From Pseudocalidococcus sp964653145 (GTDB taxonomy: Bacteria > Cyanobacteriota > Cyanobacteriia > Thermosynechococcales > Thermosynechococcaceae), in NCBI GenBank assembly GCA_964653145.1, contig CAZZCG010000014.1, positions 30,824 to 94,823 of the forward strand: DNA of 64,000 bases. Reading direction: 5' to 3'. This document shows, one piece after another, positions 15,892 to 25,173 of this stretch. The translations under genes were made by a program, and so were the position numbers. The stretch's first letter is position 1; every line of letters begins with the position of its first letter. The notes beneath the pieces are model-generated. The model saw nothing but the letters and a program-made list of their open reading frames with translations, was not told where the DNA came from and did not search any database.

Positions 15892-17981
15892 CTTGGAAGA
15901 TTGGCAGCACACAACTGCAGGAGTTCTGCTTCTGATATACAGGGAATTTTGAGGGTTTGAGCTTTGGTTAATTTACTACCCGCATTTTCCCCAACCACGA
16001 CATAACTGGTTTTCTTACTGACACTTTCGGTAACTTTCCCCCCAGCTTGTTGGATCAGAACTTTGGCTTCCTCACGACTCAGGTTAGGCAGAGTTCCGGT
16101 AATCACAAAAGTTTTTCCTTGCAATATCTGGGGCTTGTCGGAATCTGATCGGGTAGATTCGGGACTGGTGAGTTCTAGGCCTGCTCGCTCAAGACGCGTG
16201 ATCAGGGTTTGATTCCCTGGGCTTTGCCACCACTCCACCACGGCCTGGGCAATTTCGGGGCCAATTCCGTGAATCGTGTTCAAATCTTCAAAAGTAGCTT
16301 GAGCAAGTTGATCCGCACTGGGAAATTCGGCGGCAATCAGTTGAGCATTCACCGCCCCCACATGACGAATCCCCAGGCCATAGAGCACCCTTGCCCACGG
16401 TTTTGATTTCGATTTTTCCAAACTGGTGATAATGTTTGTGGCTGATTTTGTCCCCATTCGGTCTAGGGTTGCCAGTGCCGGGGCCTGGAGGTCATAGAGA
16501 TCTGCCACATCCCTCACCCAACCTTTTTCCACCAATTGAGCAATAATTTTCTCCCCCAGGCCATCAATGTCAAGGGCATTCCGACTCACCCAATGGATTA
16601 AGGAACCTTTGACAATTGCTGGACAGGTTGGGTTTACACAGCGAGTTACTGCTTCATTTTCCGGTTGGAAGACGGGTTCAGCACACTCCGGACAGTGCGT
16701 AGGAAAAATAAACCGCTGAGTCTGGCCAGTTCGTAGCTCTGGAAATACCCGCAAGACTTCTGGAATAATTTCTCCGGCCTTATGCACCACCACCCGATCG
16801 CCAATTTGAATATCCAACTCTGTAACGCGCTCGCGATTGTGGAGGGTTGCCCGTGAGACGGTGGTTCCGGCGAGTTGCACAGGTTTGAGTTTCGCCACAG
16901 GGGTTAAGGCTCCCGTCCTACCAACTTGTACGGTAATAGCTAAAACTTCCGTGATCGCCTGTTCCGGTTCGTACTTCCACGCAATTGCCCACCGGGGAAA
17001 TTTTTGGGTAAATCCCAGGCCCTGCTGTACCGCCAAATCATTCAGCTTAACCACCACCCCATCGGTTAAATAGGGCAAAGTGAGCCGTCCCGTGGCCCAG
17101 TGGTCGTAATAGGTTTGGACTGCTGCTAAATCTGGACAGAGCTGCCGATTGGGATTGACCTTAAAACCGATAGTTTGCAGAAGCTCTAAGCTATGCCATT
17201 GGGTCGTGGGCACGGGGCCTGGGAAATTGATTTGACTTAAATCGGTGTCGGGTAAATGCAGCGTATAAGCAAAAAAATCCAGTTGACGTTGGGAGACAAT
17301 CCGAGCATCCAGTTGACGGAGAGTTCCAGCGGCGGCATTGCGGGGATTGGCAAACAAACTTTCCCCTTTGGCTTCTCGATCTTGATTAATTTTATGAAAG
17401 ACATCTAGCCCCAAAAAGGCTTCCCCCCGCACTTCTAGGATTTCCGGTGGCTTGTCCCAGTTCAGGCGCAAGGGAATTGAGCGAATCGTCCGGACGTTGG
17501 GGGTAATATCTTCCCCGGAAACTCCATCCCCCCGCGTTGCCCCCCGGACTAAGACCCCATTTTTATAGGTGAGATCTAAGGCCGAGCCATCAATTATAAG
17601 TTCACAGACATATTACGCCTGGGATAGCTCATATCCAGAATTACTTTGCCAATAGCGTTGCCAGCGATCTTGCCAGGCCTGCATTTCAGTGAGATCAAAG
17701 GCATTTTCCAAGCTGTATAACGGAATCCGATGCTCCACAGAATTAAATTGACTGGCCGGTTTTTCCCCCACCCGTTGTGTCGGACTATCTGGAGTGATCA
17801 ATTGGGGATACTGAGTTTCTAGGGCCTGGAGCTCTCGATATAGCTGGTCATAGACGGCATCCTCCATGATCGGCGCATCCAAGGCATAGTAGGCATAGCT
17901 GGCCTGGTGGATGAGTTGGCGTAGTTGCTCAACCCGAGTTCCAGTCTCAAACAGGTTAATTTGGCTGCTGTCGTCTCCCAT
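15888..17981 (-). pseudogene. ligA: NAD-dependent DNA ligase LigA, interrupted by an in-frame stop and lacking the catalytic lysine
   Basis: LigA seals nicks in replication and repair and is normally essential. Read in one frame, 697 codons give the whole ligase: domain Ia (YAYYALDAPIMEDAVYDQLY), adenylation domain (GVLVRGATRGDGVSGEDIT, ANPRNAAAGTLRQLD), OB fold, Cys4 zinc finger (CPEC...CVNPTCP), HhH repeats and BRCT end (VITGTLPNLSREEAKVLIQQ). Codon 123 is TAA (17613-17615), and the frame simply continues YVCELIIDG after it. Codon 129 (17595-17597) is ATA, Ile, where the family has the AMP-accepting Lys of the KxDG motif. No frameshift is present. As written no active ligase is made: either a true pseudogene with another ligase elsewhere, or clustered sequence errors. 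The longest intact part is 15888-17471. Confidence 0.9.
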
Positions 17982-18576
17982 AAATAGCCTCTAAATAGCC
18001 TCAAAACAAGATTAAGCCAGCAACCATAGCCTGCCACAGAACGGCATAATCTCAAGTAGCCAAAGCAAGGGCAAGGGGTAAATATTGATGGGAATTTATG
18101 ACGAATCCTGTTAATTGTTTTCTGATTGGGTTATGTGTCCTGCTTATTGTTGAGATAAATAAGCTTGATAGGCATTCAGCCCGTCCGCTCTTTCTGACTC
18201 TGCCTGCTTGATCCCTGGGGCTATCTTGGTCAGAAATCCTGAATCTTTGGGGTTTTCAGGGATCGGGGTTGCCCATCCATTGATCATTCAACACCTCCCA
18301 TGGGCTTAAGTTCAATCCGCTGCCAGACCCAGCAACCGCCAAAAAGTTAACTGAGATACATTTATCCCCAAATTGAGTCCCTAAGATTAGGAGTGTATTC
18401 GTTAGATGGAATCTTGTATCTAATTTTGAGATATGATTCCAGTCACTTCCGAGAGTGGCAGTCCTAATGCGGGGGAGACTATTTTAATTACAGCCAGTTT
18501 GCGGCAGATTTTGTTGATCGTCCTGGCAATCCTTCATAAAATTCAGCACCGTTCCTGAGACCAGACCAGAGCCTCT
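17982..18576. other. 595-base intergenic region between divergent ligA and the chemotaxis operon
   Basis: No gene seen. An 8-bp inverted repeat TTTCTGAC (18191-18198) / GTCAGAAA (18239-18246) encloses 40 bases and could form a structured leader or terminator-like element. TATGAT at 18432-18437 could be a -10 for the chemotaxis operon, without a convincing -35. The long spacing to the ATG at 18577 leaves room for a regulated 5' leader. Confidence 0.45.
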
Positions 18577-19731
18577 ATGACCTATACCGCTGTGCCCATG
18601 ACCGCATCGCCCACTGTTAAGCCAGAAAACAAAGGAAAGCCCGTGGTTTTTCCTGCCAAGGTGCTCCAGAAAATTTCGGCTTCCTTGCTATCTGGGCGAT
18701 TTACATTCACGGATCCTAACGATCGGTCGATTTCGTGGCAGTTGTATGCCGGTAATGGGCAAATTCATTACGTCAACTCCCTGGCTGGACAATCCGAGCG
18801 GTTGAATTATTTGCTCCGACGGGCTGGACTCCGCATGAATGCCACCCTGTCTGCCAATCAGACGGATTATCAATGGCTGTGTCAGTTGTGGAAAAATGGC
18901 ACCCTTAATCTGCCGCAGTTACGAAAAATTCTCTTTTTTGCCAGCCAAGAAGCCCTTGTTCATCTGTTGTCTTTGCCCCAAGCTGAGGTGGAGTTTGATC
19001 GAGCCCTGGGCCTGGATAACCTCGTCCTCTCTGTGCCGATCCGCCAAATCGTTGCCCCCCTGCGCGATAAAATCTCTGACTGGGCTCAACTGCGAACAGT
19101 TCTCTGCTCTCCCCTGCAGCGACTAACCTTAACAGACCCGAATCAGTTGCAACAGTATCTTTGGGATCACAGTGGCGAACTGTCCACCTTGAGTTCTTTG
19201 CCGACCTCGCTAGTTTCGGGAATGTGCTTCTATACCCTGGCAGAGTCCCTCAAAATGCCCACCTATGAGCTAGCCATCAAACTGAAGCCTCTTTTTGGTT
19301 GCGGTGTGATTAAAATTACACCTTTTGCCCAGCCGGAGGGAGATCACCGTCCAGTGGTGGCCTGCATTGATGACAGCAAAACTGTCCAGCGCAATGTTCG
19401 CCTGATTTTGGAAACCTCTGGCTACCAGGTCATGGGATTAACCGAACCCGCTCGGGCCATTGCTGCCCTTGCCCGTCAAAAGCCAGATTTAGTTCTAATG
19501 GACATTACGATGCCAGAAGTGGACGGCTATGAGCTATGTCGGATGCTACGCCAGTCGGATCAACTCAAGGATGTTCCAATTGTGATGTTGACCGGCCGGG
19601 ATGGTTTAATTGATCGGATTCGGGCCCGGATGGTGGGAGCCACAGATTATTTGACCAAGCCGTTTACACCTCAGGAATTGTTAACCTTGGCCAATCGATT
19701 TGCCCACCAGCCAAGTTTGGCCTCAGCCTAG
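18577..19731 (+). CDS. PatA/PixG/PilG-type response regulator (PATAN + receiver)
   Basis: A 384-residue response regulator. The N-terminal region (about residues 20-250, containing SLLSGRFTFTD and IHYVNSLAGQSERLNYLLRR) is a PATAN-type domain as in PatA, PixG and PilG. The receiver domain (about 263-380) has CIDDSKTVQ, phosphoacceptor Asp in LVLMDITMPEVDGYE, VMLTG and the Lys in YLTKPF. In cyanobacteria such proteins act in the type IV pilus chemotaxis pathway, where the PATAN domain contacts pilus motor or regulatory partners. It is the first gene of the operon. Whether the system is the phototactic Pix type or the pilus-biogenesis Pil/Hmp type cannot be decided from this protein alone. Confidence 0.88.
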   Translation: MTYTAVPMTASPTVKPENKGKPVVFPAKVLQKISASLLSGRFTFTDPNDRSISWQLYAGNGQIHYVNSLAGQSERLNYLLRRAGLRMNATLSANQTDYQWLCQLWKNGTLNLPQLRKILFFASQEALVHLLSLPQAEVEFDRALGLDNLVLSVPIRQIVAPLRDKISDWAQLRTVLCSPLQRLTLTDPNQLQQYLWDHSGELSTLSSLPTSLVSGMCFYTLAESLKMPTYELAIKLKPLFGCGVIKITPFAQPEGDHRPVVACIDDSKTVQRNVRLILETSGYQVMGLTEPARAIAALARQKPDLVLMDITMPEVDGYELCRMLRQSDQLKDVPIVMLTGRDGLIDRIRARMVGATDYLTKPFTPQELLTLANRFAHQPSLASA

Positions 19732-19755
19732 AAGAACATTAAGGAAGCATCGCCC

Positions 19756-20121
19756 ATGAAAACGGTTTTGGTGGTGGAAGACTCTCGCACAGAGCAACAG
19801 TTAATTACCGGGCTATTGGAACGTTCAGGGCACAGGGTAGCCTTAGCCGAATCAGCCGAGTTGGCCCTGGCTTGGTTAGCGGAAAACCGACCTCCAGACT
19901 TAATCGTTCTCGACATTGTGATGCCTGGAGCTAATGGCCTGGAGTTATGCCGGGAAGTTCGAGCCAAGCCTGACCTTAAGGAAATTCCCATTGTTTTCTG
20001 TTCATCCAAAGATCAAGAATTTGATCGCTTTTGGGCCCTCCGCCAAGGGGGTAATGCCTACATTACTAAACCCTTTGACCCGGATGAATTGATTTCAACG
20101 GTGGCGGAATATTTACATTAA
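19756..20121 (+). CDS. CheY-like response regulator (PixH/PilH type)
   Basis: A 121-residue stand-alone receiver domain. It has VVEDSRTEQQ (acidic pocket), the phosphoacceptor Asp in LIVLDIVMPGANG, a Ser at the switch position in VFCSSK, and Lys in YITKPFDP. It has no output domain, so it likely acts by protein contact or as a phosphate sink. It begins 24 bases after the PATAN regulator and is followed by CheW, the standard order of cyanobacterial Pix/Pil operons. Confidence 0.9.
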   Translation: MKTVLVVEDSRTEQQLITGLLERSGHRVALAESAELALAWLAENRPPDLIVLDIVMPGANGLELCREVRAKPDLKEIPIVFCSSKDQEFDRFWALRQGGNAYITKPFDPDELISTVAEYLH

Positions 20122-20161
20122 GGCGATCAATCCCTGGTGGAGTTGACGGTTGACATAGACC

Positions 20162-20650
20162 ATGACCGAGCAAGAGTATTTTCACATTGAGTTGACGAAG
20201 TCGGTTCAGATTGCCGTTCCCCTGGAGCAAGCTGCGGAAGTGTTAACCGTTGAAGCCCAAGATCTGTGTCCAATTCCTGGGGTTTCCCCTGTTTTGCTCG
20301 GTGTTGTCAATCAACGGGGACGGCTGCTGTGGATTGCCGATTTAGATGCACTGTTGGGTCTGAACAAAACCAGAACTCTGCGACTCCGCCGCTCTCCGGT
20401 ATTAGTCGTGACTTGGAAAACTGAAACTGAGGATTTGCGCCTGGGATGTTTGGCTCAGCAGCTGCGGGGAATTATTACCTGTCCACCGTCTGATGTTCAA
20501 CCCGTGCCACCCCGCTTAGAGCAACGGATGCAGCATTTTTTCTCGGCCTGGTTACGCCCCCCCGGCAATTCCCTTCTGAGACTCAACGTTGCTGCCCTGT
20601 TTAATGCCATCCAACCCCCTCATCCCTCCACAACTTTGGCTCCCCTATGA
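20162..20650 (+). CDS. CheW-like coupling protein (PixI/PilI type)
   Basis: A 162-residue CheW domain protein linking receptor to the CheA kinase. Typical features are the SH3-like beta strands with QIAVPLEQAAEVL, the LGVVNQRGRLLWIADL core and the later strand LRLGCLAQQLRGI. It overlaps the following receptor gene by 4 bases (ATGA), indicating translational coupling. Nothing suggests loss of function. Confidence 0.9.
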   Translation: MTEQEYFHIELTKSVQIAVPLEQAAEVLTVEAQDLCPIPGVSPVLLGVVNQRGRLLWIADLDALLGLNKTRTLRLRRSPVLVVTWKTETEDLRLGCLAQQLRGIITCPPSDVQPVPPRLEQRMQHFFSAWLRPPGNSLLRLNVAALFNAIQPPHPSTTLAPL

Positions 20651-22224
20651 CTTTGTCTCCTGAAACTCTGCCCGCCTCAATTCCAGGCCTTCCCAGTAAT
20701 GATGTCTATTTCGACGCAATTGTTCGGCAGGATATTTCAGTACTGAAAGATATTGTTGCCGCTGACCCCCAAGATTACTTGGCCCAGTTTAGTTTAGCGA
20801 CTGCCTACGAAAATTTGGGGCTTGTCAATGAAGCTCGTCAGATTTATGAATTGTTGGTTGCTCAGGATGGTTCTGGTTTTTATGGCACCAGCGCCCAGAA
20901 TAGCTTAGCAGCCTTAGATGGAGAAGTCAGTGCGTTTGTCAGTCCGCCAACTCCCCAGAGTATTTCCGCTCCGGCCCCAACGGTTTTTAATTTCCTAGGT
21001 GGGAGTGATAAAAAGCTACGCCATGAATTAAGTCATCTTTTAGAAATTTTTCAAACCCATTCAGAAGATTGGCTTGAGCCGCTTCAATCCCAGGCCTGGC
21101 AAGATGGGCAAGTGCTTGGCCTGGTAAATCTATTGGGGGGCCTGGGTCAGACCATTCAAAGCCTGACGCAAAAAGTTAATGATCTTGAGACTCAAAGCCA
21201 GCGGAAGGCCCTAGAGCAAAAACAAGAACGGCTCAAAATGCAAGAGGCAGTGATTAATCTCCTGTTGGATATTGAGGGGGCACAACGGGGGGATTTAACC
21301 GTTCGAGCCAAGGTGGATGAAGGGGAGATGGGATCCATTGCCGATGCCTTTAACGCCACGGTACGAAGTTTGCGGGAAATTGTTTTGCAGGTTCAAGCCG
21401 CAGCCAATCAAGTTCAAGTTGCCGCCCTAACCAGTGAAACATCAGTTCAACGCTTAGCCGAAGAAGCCCGTACCCAGGCCGATGCCATTGCTAACACCCT
21501 GGATTCCGTCGGGGATATTACCCAGTCCATCCAAAGCGTTGCCCAGTCCGCCCAAGAAGCCGCGCAAATTGCCCGCCAGGCCCGGGAATCAGCCCAAGTG
21601 GGTGACCAAACCATGGATTCAACCGTGGACAGTATGGAAAATATCCGCACCAGTGTGGCGGAAACATCAAAGCGGATGAAACGATTGGCGGAATCCTCCC
21701 AGGAAGTTTCAAAAATTGTCAATATTATTTCTGGAATTTCGGAAAAGACTAACCTGCTGGCGTTTAATGCATCCATTGAGGCGGCTCGGGCGGGGGAAAA
21801 CGGCCAGGGCTTTCGGGTTGTGGCAGATGAAGTCCGACGGTTGGCAGAGCGGGTCACAGACTCAGCTAAGGAAATTGAGCAACTGGTGACTGGGATTCAA
21901 CAAGAGACCGCTGACGTCCTTCGGCAAATGGAGACCAGTACCTCCCAGGTGGTGAAAGGAACCCAGTTGGTGGCCGAGACCAAAAATACCCTCCAAAGTT
22001 TAGCGGCCATTAGTCAAAAAATTGATGCTTTCCTGGAGACAATTTCCACATCTACAGTTTCGCAAACCGAGGCAGCGGTGGTCGTCAATGAAACGATTCA
22101 AGAAATTGCTGTGATTGCCCAAACAACCTCCTCGGAGTCAGTAGGAGTGGCGGGGGCCATGCAGGCTCTGGTGTCCGTGGCGCAGGAGCTGCAAAATACC
22201 GTGTCGCGGTTCCAAGTTGAATAG
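20647..22224 (+). CDS. Soluble methyl-accepting chemotaxis protein with TPR-like and HAMP domains
   Basis: A 525-residue chemoreceptor. Residues about 25-90 resemble a tetratricopeptide unit (DYLAQFSLATAYENLGLVNEARQIYELL). A coiled coil leads to a HAMP-like segment near residues 200-255 (LLLDIEGAQRGDLTVRAKVDEGEMGSIADAFN). The signalling domain has the conserved hairpin tip EKTNLLAFNASIEAARAGE (about 372-390). I see no transmembrane helix and no GAF chromophore domain, so unlike PixJ of the phototaxis pathway it should be cytoplasmic and not itself a photoreceptor. The N-terminal repeat may be the sensory or docking part. It overlaps cheW upstream. Confidence 0.88.
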   Translation: MTLSPETLPASIPGLPSNDVYFDAIVRQDISVLKDIVAADPQDYLAQFSLATAYENLGLVNEARQIYELLVAQDGSGFYGTSAQNSLAALDGEVSAFVSPPTPQSISAPAPTVFNFLGGSDKKLRHELSHLLEIFQTHSEDWLEPLQSQAWQDGQVLGLVNLLGGLGQTIQSLTQKVNDLETQSQRKALEQKQERLKMQEAVINLLLDIEGAQRGDLTVRAKVDEGEMGSIADAFNATVRSLREIVLQVQAAANQVQVAALTSETSVQRLAEEARTQADAIANTLDSVGDITQSIQSVAQSAQEAAQIARQARESAQVGDQTMDSTVDSMENIRTSVAETSKRMKRLAESSQEVSKIVNIISGISEKTNLLAFNASIEAARAGENGQGFRVVADEVRRLAERVTDSAKEIEQLVTGIQQETADVLRQMETSTSQVVKGTQLVAETKNTLQSLAAISQKIDAFLETISTSTVSQTEAAVVVNETIQEIAVIAQTTSSESVGVAGAMQALVSVAQELQNTVSRFQVE

Positions 22225-22243
22225 GTCAAGGGCTGGGGGGCAT

Positions 22244-24964
22244 ATGCCATTAAATGCAGCGGAACTGGATGCAATTACCCAAGAGGCTCGGCTTTGCTTT
22301 TTGCAGGAGGATGCCCCGGAATATCTCGGCATGTTGGAACAGGGACTCCAGGCCCTAGCCGACACTGGAACCCGCCCCACCCAGGACACCTTTGCCGAAT
22401 TAATGCGGGCGGCCCATACTCTCAAAGGCGGTGCTGGTATTGCCCAATTGCCTGAACTACAACAGGTGGCTCATCGCCTTGAAGATTTACTCGAGGCCCT
22501 CCACCAAGGACGAGTTTCGGACTACGGCCCAGCTTTTGAGTTTTTGTCCCTCGGGGTTGAGCAAATTCACCATTTAGTGGACGCTGCAAGCCATCAACAA
22601 CTTCCCCAAGCAGATAGCGCCCGCAGTGCATTGCTCCAGGCCCTAGATGAGTACTTGGGTCAATTGGCTCCCCACAGGGCCCCACCAACCCCCGCCGCCA
22701 CCCCCACCCTTTCCCCCCTAGTGCGCTCGGTTTTAAGTACGGACTTAGAAGAGAGCCTTGGAAAGCTCCTTGCCCAAAGCCAAGCCCAACCACAGCAGTT
22801 ACCCCAGGCCCTGGCGGGATTTTTGTCCGAGTTACGGTTGATGGGACAAACCTTGGGATTGGCCTGGTTAACGGAATTGGCCGGACAAATCAGTCCATTG
22901 CTGACAGAAATTCCCCCCGTTGAGTTGGTGTCTGCCCTGATTAGTGAAGTTCGGGCCAGTCGAGAGGCGTTTTTTGCTGGCAAGTTATCAACTTCACCCC
23001 CCCCAAGCCCTGAACCTTTCCCCCTGCCCCTCACCCTTCCGGAAGCTAGCCCAACTGTAGCCCCCCTTCACTCCCCCGTTGTCCAAAAACCGGTTAAGCC
23101 ATCCCCCTCGAGGCCACAGACCCATGGGATTAACCTGCGAATTCCCGTGACCAAAATGGATCGGATGGGCAACACCGTCAGTGAACTGTTGATTAGTCAG
23201 GAACGCCTTAACCTTTACCAGGCCCAGTTCCAGCAAATTAGTCGTGAACTCAAGCGACGGATTAATCAATTCAGCCCCATCCGTGAACAGGTGCAAACCC
23301 TCTACGACCGCTTAGCAACCACATCGGGGCAGCCTGGCCTGTTGGGACGCAATGGGGCCCTGGGAGAACATGAATTTGATACTCTCGAATTTGACCGCTA
23401 CACCGAACTCCACACGACACTCCAAGACTTCCAAGAAATCATTGCCCGAATTCAAGAAACTGGGGCTGACATTGACCTCCTGAATCGGGAACTCCAGGCC
23501 GCCTTGGATGATGGTCGGCAATATTTGGGCAGTTTACGGGCGGACTTAACTGACTCGCGGCTAGTACCATTCCGTGTCATCGCAGAAAAATTTATTCCGG
23601 CCCTAGCCAACCTTAGCCAACGCTATCAAAAACCGGTCACCGTTGAGATCCATGGCGAAAATGCCCTGATTGACCAGGCCATTCTGGAGCAACTTAAAAC
23701 CCCCCTGACCCATTTGGTGCGCAATGCGTTTGACCACGGGGTTGAACCTCCCACCATCCGTCAGCAACGGGGTAAACCAACCACTGCCAGGATTATTCTG
23801 GGTGCGAAAATCATCGGCAATCAGGTTTTAATCAGCATTGAAGATGACGGCCACGGGGTTAATCTCGCCAAGGTCACAGAAAAGGCGGTGCAATTGGGGC
23901 TCTGTCCCCCGGAATCAGTACCCTTGCTCACCGAAGAACAAATCTTAGATTTTCTTTTTGCTCCTGGCTTTTCAACGGCCACCAAAGTGGGGGATTTGTC
24001 TGGACGGGGCGTTGGCCTGGATGTGGTACGTCTCCAAGTGGAGCAACTTCGGGGCACAATTCGCGTCTCAACCCAGGCCGAGAAAGGCACCACCTTTACC
24101 CTCGCGCTCCCCCTTACCCTCAGTATTTTGCCCCTACTATTGTGTCAAACCCATGACCATACCCTGGGCATTCCCTCGGTCAACATTCTCGAAGTCATTA
24201 AATTGGCTGAATATACCGACCCCAAACAACCCAGTTCGACGATCTCCTGGAAAGCACAAACCATTCCCTACTATCCCCTACAGACATTTCTTCCCTATGC
24301 CCGCCCCCAAGGTGGTAAAACTCGACTGAATGAGATTGCCATTGTTGTCGATGTTAGCCAGCAACCGGTGGCCCTTGGCGTGGAAGCCCTCTTGGAAGAG
24401 CGGGAATTTGTCCTGAAACCCTTTGACCCCACCATTAAAGTCCCGCCCTATGTCATGGGATGTACCGTTTTGGGAACCGGCGCGGTGGTTGCGGTTTTGT
24501 CTCCTCCCAATTTTGATTTGCTGATTGTTCCCGGGAGCGTCCCCAGCAAACTGCCCCCCCCCCGCCAGGCATCCGAACCTGAACGGATCAAACAAACCAC
24601 GGTGATGATTGCGGATGACTCAGTGGCCGTGCGTCGTCTTTTGGAGCGGGTGCTATCCCAGGCCGGGTATGCGGTGATTTCCTGTCGAGATGGCCACGAG
24701 GCCTGGGAACAACTAGGGCGACAATCGGAAGCCCCGGCCCTCCTGATCTCTGATGTGGAAATGCCCCGCCTTGATGGATTTTCACTGTTACAGGAAATTC
24801 GGCGTAGTTCCCAATGGCAAACTCTGCCCGTGGCGATGCTAACCTCCCGCAGTGGAGACCAACATCGATATAAAGCCAAACAACTTGGGGCAAACGCCTA
24901 TTTTGTCAAGCCCTTTCAACCTGTGGACTTAATTAACCAAGTCGCCGCCTTGATTCAGGCCTGA
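22244..24964 (+). CDS. Hybrid CheA-type histidine kinase (PixL/PilL type)
   Basis: A 906-residue kinase. Order: P1 phosphotransfer domain with His58 in RAAHTLKGGAG; a second HPt-like region lacking a clear His (about 165-245); a Pro-rich linker; P3 dimerisation; the P4 ATPase (LVRNAFDHGVEPP, IEDDGHGVN, GRGVGLDVVR, GTTFTLALPLTLS); a CheW-like P5; and a C-terminal receiver (MIADDSVAVRR, Asp in LLISDVEMPRLDGF, YFVKPF). It is the only kinase of the operon and should phosphorylate the two response regulators. The frame is open to a TTG at 22217, but the ATG at 22244 after GGGGGG fits better. The gene closes the operon. Confidence 0.92.
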   Translation: MPLNAAELDAITQEARLCFLQEDAPEYLGMLEQGLQALADTGTRPTQDTFAELMRAAHTLKGGAGIAQLPELQQVAHRLEDLLEALHQGRVSDYGPAFEFLSLGVEQIHHLVDAASHQQLPQADSARSALLQALDEYLGQLAPHRAPPTPAATPTLSPLVRSVLSTDLEESLGKLLAQSQAQPQQLPQALAGFLSELRLMGQTLGLAWLTELAGQISPLLTEIPPVELVSALISEVRASREAFFAGKLSTSPPPSPEPFPLPLTLPEASPTVAPLHSPVVQKPVKPSPSRPQTHGINLRIPVTKMDRMGNTVSELLISQERLNLYQAQFQQISRELKRRINQFSPIREQVQTLYDRLATTSGQPGLLGRNGALGEHEFDTLEFDRYTELHTTLQDFQEIIARIQETGADIDLLNRELQAALDDGRQYLGSLRADLTDSRLVPFRVIAEKFIPALANLSQRYQKPVTVEIHGENALIDQAILEQLKTPLTHLVRNAFDHGVEPPTIRQQRGKPTTARIILGAKIIGNQVLISIEDDGHGVNLAKVTEKAVQLGLCPPESVPLLTEEQILDFLFAPGFSTATKVGDLSGRGVGLDVVRLQVEQLRGTIRVSTQAEKGTTFTLALPLTLSILPLLLCQTHDHTLGIPSVNILEVIKLAEYTDPKQPSSTISWKAQTIPYYPLQTFLPYARPQGGKTRLNEIAIVVDVSQQPVALGVEALLEEREFVLKPFDPTIKVPPYVMGCTVLGTGAVVAVLSPPNFDLLIVPGSVPSKLPPPRQASEPERIKQTTVMIADDSVAVRRLLERVLSQAGYAVISCRDGHEAWEQLGRQSEAPALLISDVEMPRLDGFSLLQEIRRSSQWQTLPVAMLTSRSGDQHRYKAKQLGANAYFVKPFQPVDLINQVAALIQA

Positions 24965-25173
24965 GGTTTGATCTGGCTAGCTTTGAACTTGAGCTTGAGT
25001 CAAAAACTGCCCTTCTCACCGAGGAAATTGTCTCCCGCTGTGGTGGCCTCCAACTCCTAAATGACCCTAAATTTTGTTCTTGAGACTGACCATCAAGCCG
25101 GGAATGCTTAACGAAAGTTATACCAATTCTGATAAAGTATTACAAAAGTTAAGATTATTTACTTGGAATTTTC

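Noticed and set aside
25110..25165. A TTACAAAAGTTAAGA stretch upstream of ycf39 resembling an RpaB (HLR1) site.
   Set aside because: The second half deviates from the consensus, so the match is too weak to report as a site.
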